Source: Calycina herbarum
Taxonomy: Eukaryota > Ascomycota > Leotiomycetes > Helotiales > Pezizellaceae
Direction: 5' to 3'
Assembly: GCA_001414485.1 (NCBI GenBank)
Contig: LLEY01000040.1
Coordinates: forward strand, 1 to 64,000
Length of the DNA: 64,000 nt
How positions within the stretch are numbered: position 1 is the first letter of the stretch; each line of letters opens with the position of its first letter. Under the pieces are notes generated by a model, which was not told where the DNA came from, made no database searches, and saw only the letters and a program-made list of their open reading frames with translations. Both the position numbers and the translations under genes were made by a program. This document shows positions 23,184 through 37,083 of this stretch, piece by piece.

Positions 23184-24778
23184 CTTTCCCACTCAATAAG
23201 CAGTCGCAATCTTCAACACCATTCCAAATGGTAACAGCGAAACTACTTCCTTTCTCGAACACCCTTCAAATTGCTTTTGGCTATCAACCATCGGCATGCA
23301 AACCCAGTGAACACGACGTAAAGACCGACCGAACGGACCAAGTCATCGTACACAATCGCTACGCATCGCGTTCTGGCATCGAACATCTCATCGTTATGGT
23401 GACTGTATGGAGCGGTTTGGGAATGGGGTGACGCTGCTGGGAGTAGGGAGTGGGCTGCTTGTAGTGGCGTAGGTGGGGATTATGAGAGTTGGGAGCATTG
23501 GGGGAAGAGGAGGCGAGGAGGGGAATGACGAGTATTAAGGCTATGTATGGATGGGCGAGTTTGGGTATGCCACTTTCTTTATATATCTAACACGTCGCAC
23601 TTCAATACGCTGCATCGGCGACCTTTACAAGAGATGGGACGACGCTATTTGCTCATGCCAATCGTGGTGGAGCGGAGCTGGAAGAGAACATTCCGAGTAC
23701 AGGAACTTTCGGTTTTTATTTTTGCTTCTTGATTCTCACTCCGGGGTTATTTCTCTTCTTCTTCTTTTTTTTTTTTTTTTTGGCATGAATGAGAGAGTAG
23801 TTGAGGGTTTCGCGGGTAGCTTGGAATTTTCGACTATATAAAACCTATTATTTAAAGTTCTCTTAATCCTCTACCTTTTTCCTAAAAAAAATTAATAAGA
23901 TAACTAGATAAGAAATCTGTTTTTTTAAAAAGCTAGAATAGTTAAATTAAAATAGAATAAAGGAAGAATAAGGATTAATAAAGTAATCTTATTCTTAGTT
24001 TCTGTTTTTTTTTAAAAAGTCTATATAGACTGTTCTTTGACTCTTACCAGAGGTTGCTTTTTATAACCAAGATTTTAGTTTCTTGATACATACAACTTTC
24101 CTTTTTTGAACGACGCAGTATATATTACCAACCTCCCATTCAACCGTATTTTTCGCACTTAAATAGCCACTCTCCTCCTATTCTTCCAAGGACCATCTGA
24201 ACGCATCAGCGGAAGTAAACTAATTGTCGCTTTGAGCAGCACTTCGCATGGTCTTTACTCCGTCTCATCGTGTCGGTCTCTGATGTAGTTTAATAGGTAT
24301 GATGTATGCTTTTCCGTGGAACTTGGAACCTATGAAAATAAGACGAGAGGGATAAGGGGTTTCGAGAGCAGCTAACCGATATCCCTAGTCAGTGCACGTC
24401 CCTGGCAAAAGCCCGCTCTTATATATTTTATCCTACTACGTAAAAAGTTAAATAAAACAACAACCACATATTAGATTTATATGCAATTTAGTATGTAGGT
24501 TAATAAAAGGTAGTTAATCAGATAATAAGTATAAAAAACTATATACGGGTACGAAGTAGTAATCTAATCTGTCGCTCGGACCTGGTTTCCTATACTAGAG
24601 AGCTAACTACTTAAGCTAGACGTGGAACCTTGAGAATAAGTATATAACTTAGCTTTTTAAGCTCTTTTAGACCGTTTTGAGCTCCCTTCTTAACTTGAGA
24701 TATATATGAAGCAGCTGCTATAGATAGAGCTTATATACTCTTCTTCTGTTTTAGAACTTTAGAAGTTATAGTAACTAG
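23184..24778. other. Transition from unique DNA to RIP-degraded repeats
   Basis: A T-run at about 23765-23781 is followed by AT-rich DNA. A stretch at about 24050-24420 keeps normal CpA and TpG content and looks like unique DNA. From about 24420 the sequence becomes TA-rich and stop-dense like the retroelement block. A 67-codon frame at 23228-23431 is open but unrecognised, and I do not call it a gene. Confidence 0.4.
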
Positions 24779-24980
24779 TATAACAGCTCTCTATAAATAT
24801 ATCAAAAGAAGTACTCGTAGAATAGTATCTATATTCGAAGAAAACTAAACTAAAGAGAGAAGAGAAGAGTTAGTACGTTTTATCTCTATTTATATATACT
24901 AAGCGAGACTTCGGTAGAACCTCGGCACGTAATCCGGCCTTAGTTACGTAATCTAGGCGTATATAACTAGAACTGTTATA
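24779..24980. repeat. Short LTR-like repeat, copy 1
   Basis: This 202-bp sequence begins TATAACAGCTC and ends GAACTGTTATA. It closely matches 46697-46896 throughout (shared AGTACTCGTAGAATAGTA and AAGCGAGACTTCGGTAGAAC). Unlike copy 2 it lacks a matching 5-bp flank pair. It could be a solo LTR that lost its partner flank by recombination, or one LTR of a disrupted element. Confidence 0.65.
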
Positions 24981-25491
24981 CTACCTCTCTCTTCAACTAG
25001 GCCCTCTCTAACTAAGCCGCTTTGTCTTTTATAGATATCGAGTTATTACTCTCTAATTCGTTATAATTATCTCTTCCTATCTTATATACCTCTAGCTACG
25101 AAGGAAGAGCTCTTAGTAGACTATTAGCTATTAGATTCGCTAGATAGAATTTCTCTACTATATATAGCGTATAAGCTAAGTAGTAAGCTAGATACTAGTT
25201 AAGGTTCTTATTATAGCCTTTCTACTTTATTTAGTAGTAGAGAGATATAACGAAACCGGTATCTAACTTATAAAAGTATCGAGTTCGACGGTTAGTATAT
25301 AAGTAAAGAAGACAGCTATTATATTATATTTACTTAGAGGTAAACTCGTTACTTATATCAAAGATATTAAAGTAAAGTAATAAGATTAATAACTAAAGTT
25401 AAGTATAAAGCTCTTATCTAATAGCAGACGTACTAGTCTTATATAGAACCTTTGTTTCTTAAATATATTATCTCCTTTTACCTATATTACT
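24981..25491 (-). mobile_element. Fragments of minus-strand gypsy DNA and an inverted LTR
   Basis: At about 25100-25240 the minus strand has broken frames resembling the chromodomain-proximal end of a gypsy polyprotein (KFYLANLIANSLLRALPS). From about 25244 to 25491 the sequence is a partial inverted copy of the G2/G3 LTR family, with the reverse of AAGTTTCGTTATA at its start and CTCGTTACTTATATCAAAG inside. G1's 5' LTR follows immediately. The boundaries are approximate. Confidence 0.5.
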
Positions 25492-25790
25492 TATTACAGC
25501 GTTGGTTCGTAACCTGGAAGAATACACGTGACAAAGCACGTGACCTCGGTAATTACCTCGGGATATATAAATCTATAACAAGAGCTATAGCGAGACCTTA
25601 GCTATACGTGCTTCTAGCTCTTTATAGCTTATACGAGATTTCGGCTTCTTATAGTTTATACTTACTTAGTAACCCTTTTTCTCTAGGTATATAACCTACG
25701 TTACTTTCGTAGATAGAACTATAGCTTTAAATCCTTATATTTATATATATATACTCTTATATCTTTATCTTCGGTTATAGTTTATAATAT
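25492..25790 (+). repeat. G1 5' LTR (approximate)
   Basis: Matches the 3' copy at 45837-46193 over most of its length. The 3' copy is longer because of a tandem repeat of the AGAGCTATAGCGAGAT segment near 45940-45995. The start is placed at TATTACAGCG by comparison with TATTATAGCG after the polypurine tract. Confidence 0.6.
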
Positions 25791-28700
25791 TATTTAAAGC
25801 TCGATACTCTTTACTTCTTTATAAATTATTATAATATTATATAGATTCTATACTTATAATAGCTAGAAGATCTTATACTTGTAATAGTATAATTACAACT
25901 CTTCTTCTCTATCTATAATAGCCTCTCTTCTATAAACGGATCTCTTAAGAATCTCTAAGTCTATAATAGTTTAATTATAACTTATCTCTTTAAAAGACAC
26001 GTCTATAATAGCTTATATAACCTTTTTATAATCTTCTTCTGCTTTCTCTCTCTTTCTCTGTTTTTTTACGAATATAATATCCGAAGCTACTTATAGTAAT
26101 AAGAGTAGAAAAGAGAAGACTTCTACTAGTCTAGTAGCTAGTAAGGCTCTTAGTAGCTTGTCTTAAACTGTTCTAGAACCTTTATAAGTAGATAGTACTC
26201 TAGTCTCCTCTACTATAAGTAAGTCTTCTATAGACGAAAACACTTACTTATAAGCTAAAGTCGAGTTACTATAAGCGCTTTTAGACTATAATACTCTATT
26301 ATAGTCTATAACTAATCTAAACAACTCTCTCTCTAGCTAAGAGTTCTCGTAGTTACTCTAGAAAGCTATAGTAGACTTCTTCTATTCTCGATATAGTTTC
26401 TCTAATAGCTCTACTTATAAGTTTTAAGATAATAAGAAACTTAAGAATAGCACTTCCTTGTTATATAAGGCCTAGTATATTATCCTAGCTAGTAAAATAA
26501 GAAAGAACGTCTTTAAAAATAAATAAGATAAACTTACGTTTATCTTTCTTACTACTTCTAGAGTAGTATAAAAACACCTTAAGCTCTAAATAGACTTTAA
26601 CTTATCTACCTCGTTTATAGATACTACTAAGATACTTATATATCTAGATATCTTATTTATAGATAGTAACGAAACTATCGAAGCTTATAAGCTCTTTATA
26701 AACTCTTAATATAAGAAGATAAGACTTTTACTACTTTCAAAGCTATCTTTCTAAGCCTTGTAACTAAGGCTTATATTCTATTAAGCGAGTAGCTAGAGAA
26801 CCTTTACTAGAAACTTATACTAACGCTTTAAGTAAGCCTTTCACTAGTTCGTATCTTCTTAATAATCTTTACCTAGTTATATAACCACTGTTACTCTATC
26901 TACTAAGACGGGGTAATAATTATAAAACGCTTTATAGCTTGTTATAACTACTGTCTATCTACTAGAGGTCTCTCTACTACTTATAGGTTAGCTTACTAAC
27001 TCCTAGCCCCTTGTACTACTATTAGTTATTCACTAGTTATAGACTATAAAGCCTCTTTCCCCGCTTATAAGAGTATAACTCCGGCCTAGAATATAGTAGA
27101 CGTTATTTACTATAAGTGCGATAAAACCAGGTATTACGTAAATAAATACTCTCTTTCTTAAAAACCCTCTATAGCTATTAAGCTACTATAGAAGAAAGCT
27201 AAGAGTTCGTTTATAGATATCTACGGCTTATAAGCGTCTAGCGAGGAATCAGCTAATAAGGAACTTATTTATAAGAACCCGGGAAAAGAACCGCTCTAAA
27301 GTAAGTCTTCTCTTTAGAGTAAAATAAACTTAGATCTTAACCTCTTAATCTAAGTTATATAATAGATAGAAAGGCTTTTATAACTATATATACTTTAATT
27401 AAGAATAGATATACTTTTAATACTATTAGACTTATTAATACTAGAGTAAACAGATAGTTATTTATTAATATAGCTTTAACTAACTAGTTAAGTTAATATT
27501 ATAAACAGGCTATAAAAGAGCTATCTTATATAATATTAATTATAGGTTTTAATAGATATAAAGAGCTAGTAATTACTCGTATTATTCGCTTAATACTAAG
27601 TATTAATAGATAATAGTTTACTAATACCTCTTTTCTAATTACTAATATTAGTAAATATAATATTATTATTAGTTATTAATAGCTTATAGACGTAAACGTA
27701 AAGTTAGTAGTCTATAGCTATAAGATTAAGTAGCTAGAATCTCTTTCTCTAGTTCGTCGATTTAATTACTTAGTATCTATTACTAGGGAATCGATAACTA
27801 TCTCTCTACTAGATCTCTAGGCTTAGAAGAATATAAAGCACCGCGACCTTCGTTAGAAGACTATAGAGAAATCTATATTAATTTACTCGATACTATCTTA
27901 AGACTAGGACTAATACAGCTAGGACTAGCGCTAAACCTCGCTACTAGTTACTATTAAGAATATTCTAGACGAAAGCTTTTAGTAAGACCTTGTCTCTACT
28001 AAGAACGGAATATAGATTCTTATTTCTAACCGCTAGTAACGTTGTCGGTTCTTCTTAGAAAAACGTTTAAAATCAGCTATAAGCTTACTTATAAAAAACT
28101 CGTTTATAGAGATTATAAACATCTATAAACCCACGGAAGACTTCGATATTAATATCTATTATATTAGAGCTACTACTTTTTACTTTAACTTTTAAAAACG
28201 CGATAACGAAGTCTTTACTACTAGCTTATAAGAGATCGATTATACTCTTATAAACAGGTTATATATAGCGCTTTCTTCTATAGATTACGCTTTAGACGAA
28301 TAACTAGTAGAATAGAACGTTTACTAGGAATATATAGTATTTAAGAATATCTTTTCTAAGAGAGCTTTAGACGAGCTTCCCCTGCTATAGAACTAAGTTA
28401 ACTATAAAATCGAGCTTATAAGCCTAAATACTCTCTCGTATAGCCTACTATATAAGATAATAACTAAGGAACTTCTAGGTATTAAGTAGTATATTCTTAA
28501 TAATCTTAATAAAGAGTTTATTATTCTTAGCTATACCTCTTTCGCTTCTCTAGTACTATTTATAAAGAAGCTAGACAGAAGCTTATAGCTCTATATTAAC
28601 TACTAGAAACTTAATATTCTTATATATAAGAACTAGTACTCTCTTCTACTAATCGACGAAACTCTTATACGAATTACTAGTACTAAAATCTTTATAAAAC

Positions 28701-29603
28701 TCGATATTTATTAAGCTTTTAACTATATTTAAATAGATCTAGACTCTAAAGAGCTTATAATCTTCTAGACCTGCTATAGTATATTTAAGTATAAGGTATT
28801 ATCTTTTAGCTTAACTAACGGTTCTACTATATACTAGAGATATATAAATAGCGTTCTTATAAAGTATCTTAATAACTTCTATATAGCTTATCTTAATAAT
28901 ATTCTTATATACTCTAATAACGAGCTTAAATACGTTGAACACGTCTATAAGGTCTTAGAACAGCTCTATAAAGCTAGACTATAAGTAGATATTAAGAAAA
29001 TAGAGTTCTACGTTACTTATACGAAGTACCTTAGTTTTATTATCTCTATAGATACTATTAAAGTTAACCTAGAAAAGATCTTAGTAATTATTTCTTAGAA
29101 ATATCCTAGTACTATTAAGAGTATCTAGTCCTTTCTAGGTTTTTATAACTTTTACTAATATTTTATTTAGAATTATAGACAGATTACTCGTCTACTAAAC
29201 TATCTTATAAGTAAGGAAGTGTTGTTTAATTTCAACTTAGACTATAAGAAGGCTTTTAATATACTAAAAGAAGCCTTAGTTACTATACCTCTCTTATACT
29301 ACTTTATAGCCGATTTTAAGACTATAGTTAAGACTAATACTTCTAACAGAGTAGTTATAGCTGTAATATTATAACGTATATCTGAAACCGAACTATAGAG
29401 ACTTATAAGAGACTTCTTAAAGATAATAAACCCTGCTAAGCTAATTACTAAATCTACGATAAGGAGATATTAGCTATTATCCGCTCTTTTAGATAATAGC
29501 GAGCTAATCTTACTTAAACTAGCTTCTAGATCAAAGTCTTTACTAATTACAAGGCTTTAGAGTACTTTATAACCTCTAAAACCTTAAACCAGCGGTAAGC
29601 GAG

Positions 29604-30052
29604 TGTAACGAAACTCTATACGAACTAAACAAAGGTAACTAAGTCTCGAAGGTTAGTATATAAGTAAGAAGTATAGATACGCCGGGTTATTTACTTAGAA
29701 GTAAACTCGTTACTTATATCAAAGATATTAAATAAGATAATAAGATTAATAACTAAAGTTAAGTACGAAGCTTCTATCTAGGTAGTAGACGTGCTAGTAT
29801 ATATATAGAACCCTTCGTACTATTCGAATCCTTATACAGACCTAGATCCTAGATCTCTATAGATCTCTTATAAGATCTAATAGGATCTATTACGTAACTT
29901 CTAACGGTTATCTAATAGTAAGATCCTAGAATACCTAAATACCTTTATATTACTAATTCCCTTCTATATTACCTTCTATTTCCTAGATATCGTACCTTGT
30001 CTTATTAGAGCGCTATCTAGACTACTTACTACGTATAACGTGATTCGTAACA
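29604..30052 (-). repeat. Inverted solo LTR inside G1
   Basis: The 449-bp sequence starts TGTAACGAAACT and ends GTGATTCGTAACA, the reverse of the G2/G3 LTR termini. It is flanked by a perfect 5-bp duplication GCGAG (29599-29603 and 30053-30057), so it is a solo LTR left by recombination of a full element that inserted into G1 RNase H. Its central part differs from both the G2 and G3 LTRs. Confidence 0.88.
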
Positions 30053-31127
30053 GCGAGATAGGTAGAGTTTCTATTAGAATTCTACTTTATAATTATATCT
30101 TAAGCTAGTAAGTAAAACGAAAAGACAGACACGCTAATACTCTAAGAGTAAGACGTTAGCTTATAAAATAACCTAAAAGCGTTTATAAGATAATAAACCT
30201 TACTTACGTCTAATTAGTTAGATCTACGTATTACTACCTAATTAGAACCTTCTATAATACTAGCTCTAGTTATCTTAGAACCTTCGCTTAACCTTGTTAA
30301 CTAGTTACTTACTACTAACTATAACTCTCTAGACTTAGAAGAAGACTAGATAAAAACTACTTACGAAGACTAGAACTAGATAATAGAGAACAGATTACTT
30401 CTTTAGTAAAAGAGACTTATAGTTCTAGATTAAGAAACTTTATAAACGGATCTAATCTACGAGGCTTATATATAAGTTTCTATAGCTTACTCTAGACAGA
30501 CTAAGACAGTAGCTATCCTCGCTTATAAATACTAGTAGAAAGGTTTATAGACGTTCGTAGAAACCTATATTAGTAACTATAGAGACTGTCGACGTGCTAT
30601 AGTACTACGTAACTATAAACCTAGCTTTTTATACCTATTACTAGCTCTAGAGCGTCTCTAATAATATATTACTATAGACTACAAGTCTTTCTCTACTGGT
30701 AAGAAAGGTTATAATATCTTATAAGTAGTTATAGATCGTCTAACTAAGTAATCATTCTTAATCCCTTATCTAAAGATAGTTATAGTATAAGATATAACTT
30801 AAATATACGTTATATAGATATATCGAATATATAGCTATCTATAAAGTATTGTTTTAGACTGTAGACTATAGTTCGTCTCTTCTTTCTAGTCTAAATTCTA
30901 TAAAATCCTTAGTATAAAGCTTAAGCTATCTACTGCTTTCTACTCTTAGACTAATAGATAAACTAAAATAATAAACTAATAGATTAATTAACGCTTATAG
31001 CCTTTTATTAGTTACTACTAGGACAACTAGAGCGAACTTGTCTCTATTTTAGACTACGCCTAGCTTACGCTTCTATATAAGAGTCTAGGAAGGCTTTCGC
31101 TCTTCGAAGTAATTAATAGATACGTAG

Positions 31128-31561
31128 TGTTACGAATCACGTGCACACGTGATAAGTGAAGACCAGGCGGCGTCCTGATAGGTTAAGCACTATCGGAATA
31201 CTCTTATAGCAGATAGGGATCGGTTAGGTTAGCTAAGCGATCTAGGGATTTCCTTTGGTTATAATTACGTAATAAGAGTTCGCTAGACAGGGCGACAGGT
31301 CTAGCAGTCTAGCAGCGACGGAGCGACTAAGCTAGTAAGCTAGTACGAGGAAGGAAGCATCTATATAAGACTGGCACGTCTGCTATTAGATAGGAGCTTC
31401 GTGCTTAACTTTAGTTATTAATCTTATTATCTTATTTAATATCTTTAATATAAGTAACGAGTTCACTTCTAAGTAAATAACCCGGCGTATTTATACTTCT
31501 TACTATATACTAACCTTCGAGACTTAGTTATCTTTATTTAGTTCGTTTAAGTTTCGTTATA
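31128..31561 (+). repeat. G2 5' LTR
   Basis: 434 bp, the same length as its partner at 44662-45095. Its first 100 bp keep GC-rich motifs (ATCACGTGCACACGTGAT, GACCAGGCGGCGTCC) that are degraded in the partner copy. The central segment (TTCCTTTGGTTATAAT through GGCGACAGGTCTAG) is specific to G2. No tRNA primer-binding site was recognised just after it. Confidence 0.88.
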
Positions 31562-31595
31562 CTTTAAGCACCTACTTAGAAGTAAGATCGCTACT

Positions 31596-34500
31596 ATGTT
31601 AGCAACCTCTTCTACTCTGAGAACTACTCTACTAAAGCCAGCTGTGGACCCCTTAGTTACACTAGTTACTACTCTTCGAGAGGAAGTAAAACTTCCTCTT
31701 CTGAAGCTGTTTAATAGCTTGCCTAAGAAACTAGCCGAATTCTTAATAAAAGCTTCCCTCTACTTAAACTTTTATTATACTTAGTTTAGAAATAAAACTA
31801 ACTAGGTTATATAGTTGTCTACCTATCTTAAAGGGGTAGCTTATAACTAGTTAGAACTATACCTAGAGGATTACTAGGTGAATAAAATAGCTAAAGGAAA
31901 AGTCTCTCTTTAAATGTCTAAGAAGATAAGAGATTTGTTTAGAAATGTTTAAGAGTTTAAAGATAGAATTAACTAGGCTTTTAAGAATGTTAATATAAAA
32001 AAGAAGGCAGTTAGAGCTTTATATATACTTAGGCAAAAGGGGTCAGCTACTAAATATACCTTATAATTTCAATAGTACTCTATAAGAATAAGATAGAATA
32101 ATAAAGCATTATATAAACAATTCTATCGTAGACTTAAGAATAACGTAAAAGATGAACTTATATAAGAGGATTTTCTAGACATATTAAATAAATTAATAAA
32201 TAACATAATTAGAATCGATAACCGTATCTATAAAAGGAATCTAGAAAAGAAAGGAAGTTATAGTTACTAACATAGAAAGAGTAGACGAAAAGATCAAGAA
32301 GACTCTATAGAAATCAATACTACTTAAAAATCATAGGTTCTAAGAAAGGAATCTAAGAAAGAAAACTCCTAGAAAGGAGGACTATCTTAGAAGGAGCGAA
32401 ATCGTTAACGTAAGTAGAACTTATATTATAACTATAGTCTTCCTAGCTATAGAGCAAATAAGTATAGTAAGAAGAAAGACTCTAAAGAGAAACAAGCTAA
32501 CGCTACTATCTAAAAAGAAGTAGCTTTACTAGAAAAAATCGAACTCATAGACAAAGAGCTCGAGGCTAGAGGTTATAGCACGTAAATTAAAACAGACGCT
32601 ATAGATATAACAGTAGACACTATATACTTATAGCTAAATAAAAGAATTAAGTTATAAGTTAGTAAGGTATAGGACACTAATAATAATAGAGATCTATTAC
32701 TTAAAGAATATTATAATACATAATTAGAAATAGATTACAAATTACTCCTTTAGGTAGAATATAAATCACTACTATTAACAAGTTCGTTAGAGTCGTCGGA
32801 ATCGATATCTAACTCGTCAGAGGTAGATCTAGGAATATATAAGCCTAAACAAGGCGAAACATAGGCATTTATTAGAACCTTTAAAAGAGGGAATAGATAG
32901 GTATATATAGAAAACTAGAAACCTAATTTCTAAAGCTTATATTCTACTTAAGAAATTAACTCTACTATTTTAACTACCTATAAAATAGTTTAGAATAAAT
33001 AGGACAGAATAACTTTAGTAAGCCTTATTACTAGAAGGGAAACCATCGAATTTAAAAAACCTAGACTAAAATAAGTAGTATCTAGTAAGCTATTTAATAT
33101 ATCTAAGATAGGAGACATTTAGATAGTCGTAGACTTATAAGAGAAAACCAGCTTATAGTAATAGCAGGGTTCTAACAACTTTATAAGACGCTCTAAACCT
33201 AGTTTTTTAGGTACGCTACCTAATAGCAAGGAAGCTATACTAGAAATAGGAGGCTAGTATACTATAGTCGCTTTAGTTAGAAAAGTTAGAGTAATATTTT
33301 AAGAGTTATAAAGTAGAAAGTTATTTAGTATAATCTTCTAAAAGATAAATAAATATAATATAGACTAAGAAACAGAGTTAGTATAGAGAGAACTCTACTA
33401 ACTAATAATTAGAGAACTAAACGCTATCTCTAGAGAAAATTAACTTATAGTAATAGTAAAGATAAGAGGAAAGGAACTCCGAGTCTTAATTAATTCTAGA
33501 GTAACAAGCAATTTCCTTTCCCTAATAGCTTAGAAGAAGCTAAATATCTTAATTAAAGGTATAAGGCTATACTACTTAGGAGTGGTTAACAGAATAGACG
33601 TTATATATTAAGATAGAATTATTAACTAGTAAACTATTCTAATAAATATCACTATTAAAAGACACTACTTAGATATATAATTTAATATTATTAAAATAGG
33701 AAGTAAGGAAGCGATACTTAGTATATTATAGATTAGAGAACATAATCTAGATATTAATTAGAAGGCTCAAATAATAACCTTTAGTTAATATAATTATATA
33801 GGTTTATAATTATAACTTTAAAGCTAGAACAAGGTTAGCGCTACCTCTTCTAAGACGCTAGGACACCTAGCCTAGGGTCCTCTACAGGTTAGCAAGACAG
33901 CTGATAACGAAATACCTATATAGTATAAAGAGTTTAAGGCTTTGTTTAAAAACCTAGAAGACTTATAAGCCTTACTAAAACATTACTTATAAGATTATAA
34001 GATTAAATTAAAAGAGGGTTATTATCTCTTAAAGTAGAAACTTCGGTTATATAACTAGAAAAGCCTATAGAGAATAGAAAGTTATATAAAGAAAGGTATT
34101 AAGAAGGGATATATTAGAAGATCTAAGTTACTAATTACCTTAAACATACTTATTATTAAGAAAAAAGATAATCTAAATAAGAGAGTATATATTAATTACT
34201 AAGAAGTAAATTATACTATAGTTAAGGACGCTTATCTACTACTACCTAGCTAGTACTTATAAGACAAGTTAAGCAAAGTAGTACGATTTACGAAACTAGA
34301 TTAATAAAACGTCTATAAACTTATATAAATAAAAGTTAGAGACGAATAGAAGATAGTATTTACCTTACTATCAGGCCTTTATAAATATATAGTTATACTA
34401 TTTAGACTTTATAATATACTAGCTATATATTAAAAATAAAATAATAATATTTTAAGAGATCTTCTAAAAGTAATAGTAATCTATTACCTAGATAATATAT

Positions 34501-36770
34501 TAATCTTCTTAGAAAAAGAAGAAGAATATAAAGAATATATTAAAGAAGTTTTATAATAACTTATAAGAGTAAACTCTTAGTTAAAACTCTTAAAATATAA
34601 GTTTAGAGTAACTTAAACTCTTTTCCTAAAATAGGTATTTAACTTAAAGAAAATAGAAATAGATCTAGTAAAGATCTAGAACGTCTTAAACTAGAAATTA
34701 CTAAAGAATATAAAAGACATATAGTCCTTTCTTAGATTTATAAACTTTTATTATCTATTTATCTAAGACTATATAAAGATTACTAAACTAATATTAAGAC
34801 TAGTTAAAAAAGCTATTAAATTTATATAAAATAAATAGATAAAGAATACTTTTTAGAAAATTAAAACAAAGTTTATAGAAAAACCTATTCTATACGATTT
34901 TAATATAGATAAGCCTAGTACGATTAAAACAGACGCCTTAGACACGGTAGTAGGTGCGGTTTACCTATAGCTAGATAATAAAGGAAAACTTATACCTATT
35001 ATATATTATTCTAAGATATTTAACCTAGTATAGTAAAACTATAGTATTTTTAATAAAGAATTACTTACTATAGTATTAGCTTTAGAATACTAGAGAATCT
35101 ATTTATAGTTAGTAAAACACTTAGTTATAGTTTTATCTAACTATAAGAATCTTAGGATATTTATAATAACTAAGGAACTTATAATAAGATAATTAGCTAA
35201 ATAGTTAGAAATATTAAGAGGATTTAATATTATTATTTAATATATAAAAGGAATATTAAATACTTAAGCTAATACTCTTAGTTAGAAACCTAGATATAAG
35301 AGAGATAAAGAGTATAAAAAGATTATAATCTTAAAAACTCTTAAGAATAGAGACTTAGTACCTATTATATATAAAATAGTAGCGATAAACAACATCTAGA
35401 TAGATAAAATTTAGAATATATATAAAGGTTATAATTAGTATATAAAAGGGAAACTATAGGTTCCTAGCTTATATATAAAGGAGTTTATATAGGAATACTA
35501 TACTATGCCTGCTTATAGTTACTAAGGAATTCGTAGAACTCTTTAAAGAATAAGATAATACTACTATATTAATCAGTTATCTATAATAGTTAAGGAAGTA
35601 ATAGTAGAATATAATACCTATACTAGGAATAAGGCTTCCTACTATGCTCCTTATAGACAGATAAACACTACTCTAATACTATAGATACCTTAGAAATTAA
35701 TATCTATAGATTTTATTATTAAATTACTAAAATCTAAAGATCTAATAATAGGAGTTAAATATAACACGATCCTAGTTATTATAGAACGTCTTATAAAGTA
35801 TATAATTCTAATAGTATATATAAAATCAAGTATAGCTAAGGAATTAGTATTTACGTTCCTTAGAGAAGTAGTCTTAAGATATAGACTACCTAAAGAAATA
35901 CTCTTAGATAGAGATAAACTCTTTATCTTAAAATTCTAGATTACTCTTATAAAGCGATTAGGTATAAAGAGGAAGCTATCTATAGCTTTCTACTCTTAAA
36001 TAAATAGAGAAAACAAATAGATAAATTAAGTAGTTAAAACATACCTTTATTATTATATAAACTACTAGTAAGATAACTAAGTAGAACTACTACTCTTAGT
36101 ATAGTTCGCTTATAATAGTTTAGTAATAGAAATAACACTTATTACACTATTCTACGCTAATTTTAGGTATAAATTAATAGTATATTAAGAACTACTATCT
36201 ACGACTATTAATAACTAACTTGCTTATGTTTAGGTCTCGAAAATTAAGAGTCTATATAAGGAACTTATAGAGGACCTATAATTTATAGTAGAAAGAAACA
36301 CGTACTACTACGATAAACGACGTAGTTAGAAGCTAACGCTAAAAGAGGGGGATAAAGTCTACTTAGTATAAAAGAATATTAATATAAAAAGACTAAGTAA
36401 TAAACTAGATTATAAAAAACTTAGACTATTTAAAATCAAATGTATTAAAGGACCTTTAAATTATAAATTAGTATTACTAAGAATAATAAACATCTACCTA
36501 GTATTCTATATATCCTTACTTAAACTAGCACTACTAGGAGTACTACTAGCCCTACTTATAGAAATTTAACTAGTAAATCTAAACACTGAGTATAAAGTTA
36601 AGAGGATTCTTAACTATAGACTTATTAGAGGATAGGTTAGGTATTTAATAAAATAGTTAGATTACCTATATTTAGAAAACACTTAGGAACCTAGAAAAAA
36701 CATCAGCTAGTACTCGGAGGAACTTCAGGAGTTCCACTATCGAAACCTAAGTCTGCCTATATTGCGTGGT
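31596..36770 (+). pseudogene. G2 gag-pol remnant
   Basis: Ty3/gypsy polyprotein remnant. It begins with the only open stretch over 60 codons on this strand of the block, 31596-31784 (MLATSSTLRTTLLKPAVDP), a gag N-terminus that kept its normal codons. Downstream the frame is interrupted by TAG/TAA at expected Gln codons. Landmarks: a zinc-knuckle remnant near 32410-32465 with Cys codons changed to Tyr; a protease-like VLINSRVTSNFLSLIA near 33488; reverse transcriptase with IYYLDNILIFLE near 34479-34515; RNase H from about 34900; integrase at about 35400-36250; and a chromodomain-like end near 36590-36760 (YKVKRILNYRLIRG). Not functional. Confidence 0.75.
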
Positions 36771-37083
36771 TAGTAAGAAAGGACTTAAGAAAGACTAGGT
36801 CGAGGCCTAGAGCGAAGGCAGGATCGGAAACGTCGGGCGTAGGGAGGGCGGCCAGCCTAGCAGCCTCTTCTTCTATCCGCTTCTTCTCTTTCTTCTTTCT
36901 TTCCAAGTCTTCAGCAGCATCTAACTTATCAAGCGAGTTAAGACTAGCAGCTATTATCCTTTGACGCTTCTCGTAGAGTTAGCGTTTTTGCTTCTTCAGT
37001 CGACGAATGCGAGCCATGGCCTCGGCTATGATCGTATGACTCTTCTCCTCTTTATCATCTAGCTGCTCGATCTAGGAGTCGAC
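36757..37083 (-). pseudogene. Antisense coiled-coil ORF in the G2 3' region
   Basis: On the strand opposite gag-pol a frame runs from the G3 insertion site to a TAG at 36757-36759. It contains two internal stops (TAG near 37072 and a TAA after KKQKR). It is Lys/Glu/Arg-rich and strongly helical (MARIRRLKKQKR, then LDAAEDLERKKKEKKRIEEE) and ends with VSDPAFALGLDLVFLKSF. The equivalent region of G3 keeps the same frame and residues despite many base changes. The frame appears to continue past G3 at 44338, so G3 inserted into it. The function is unknown. It could be an accessory gene of this gypsy lineage. Confidence 0.6.
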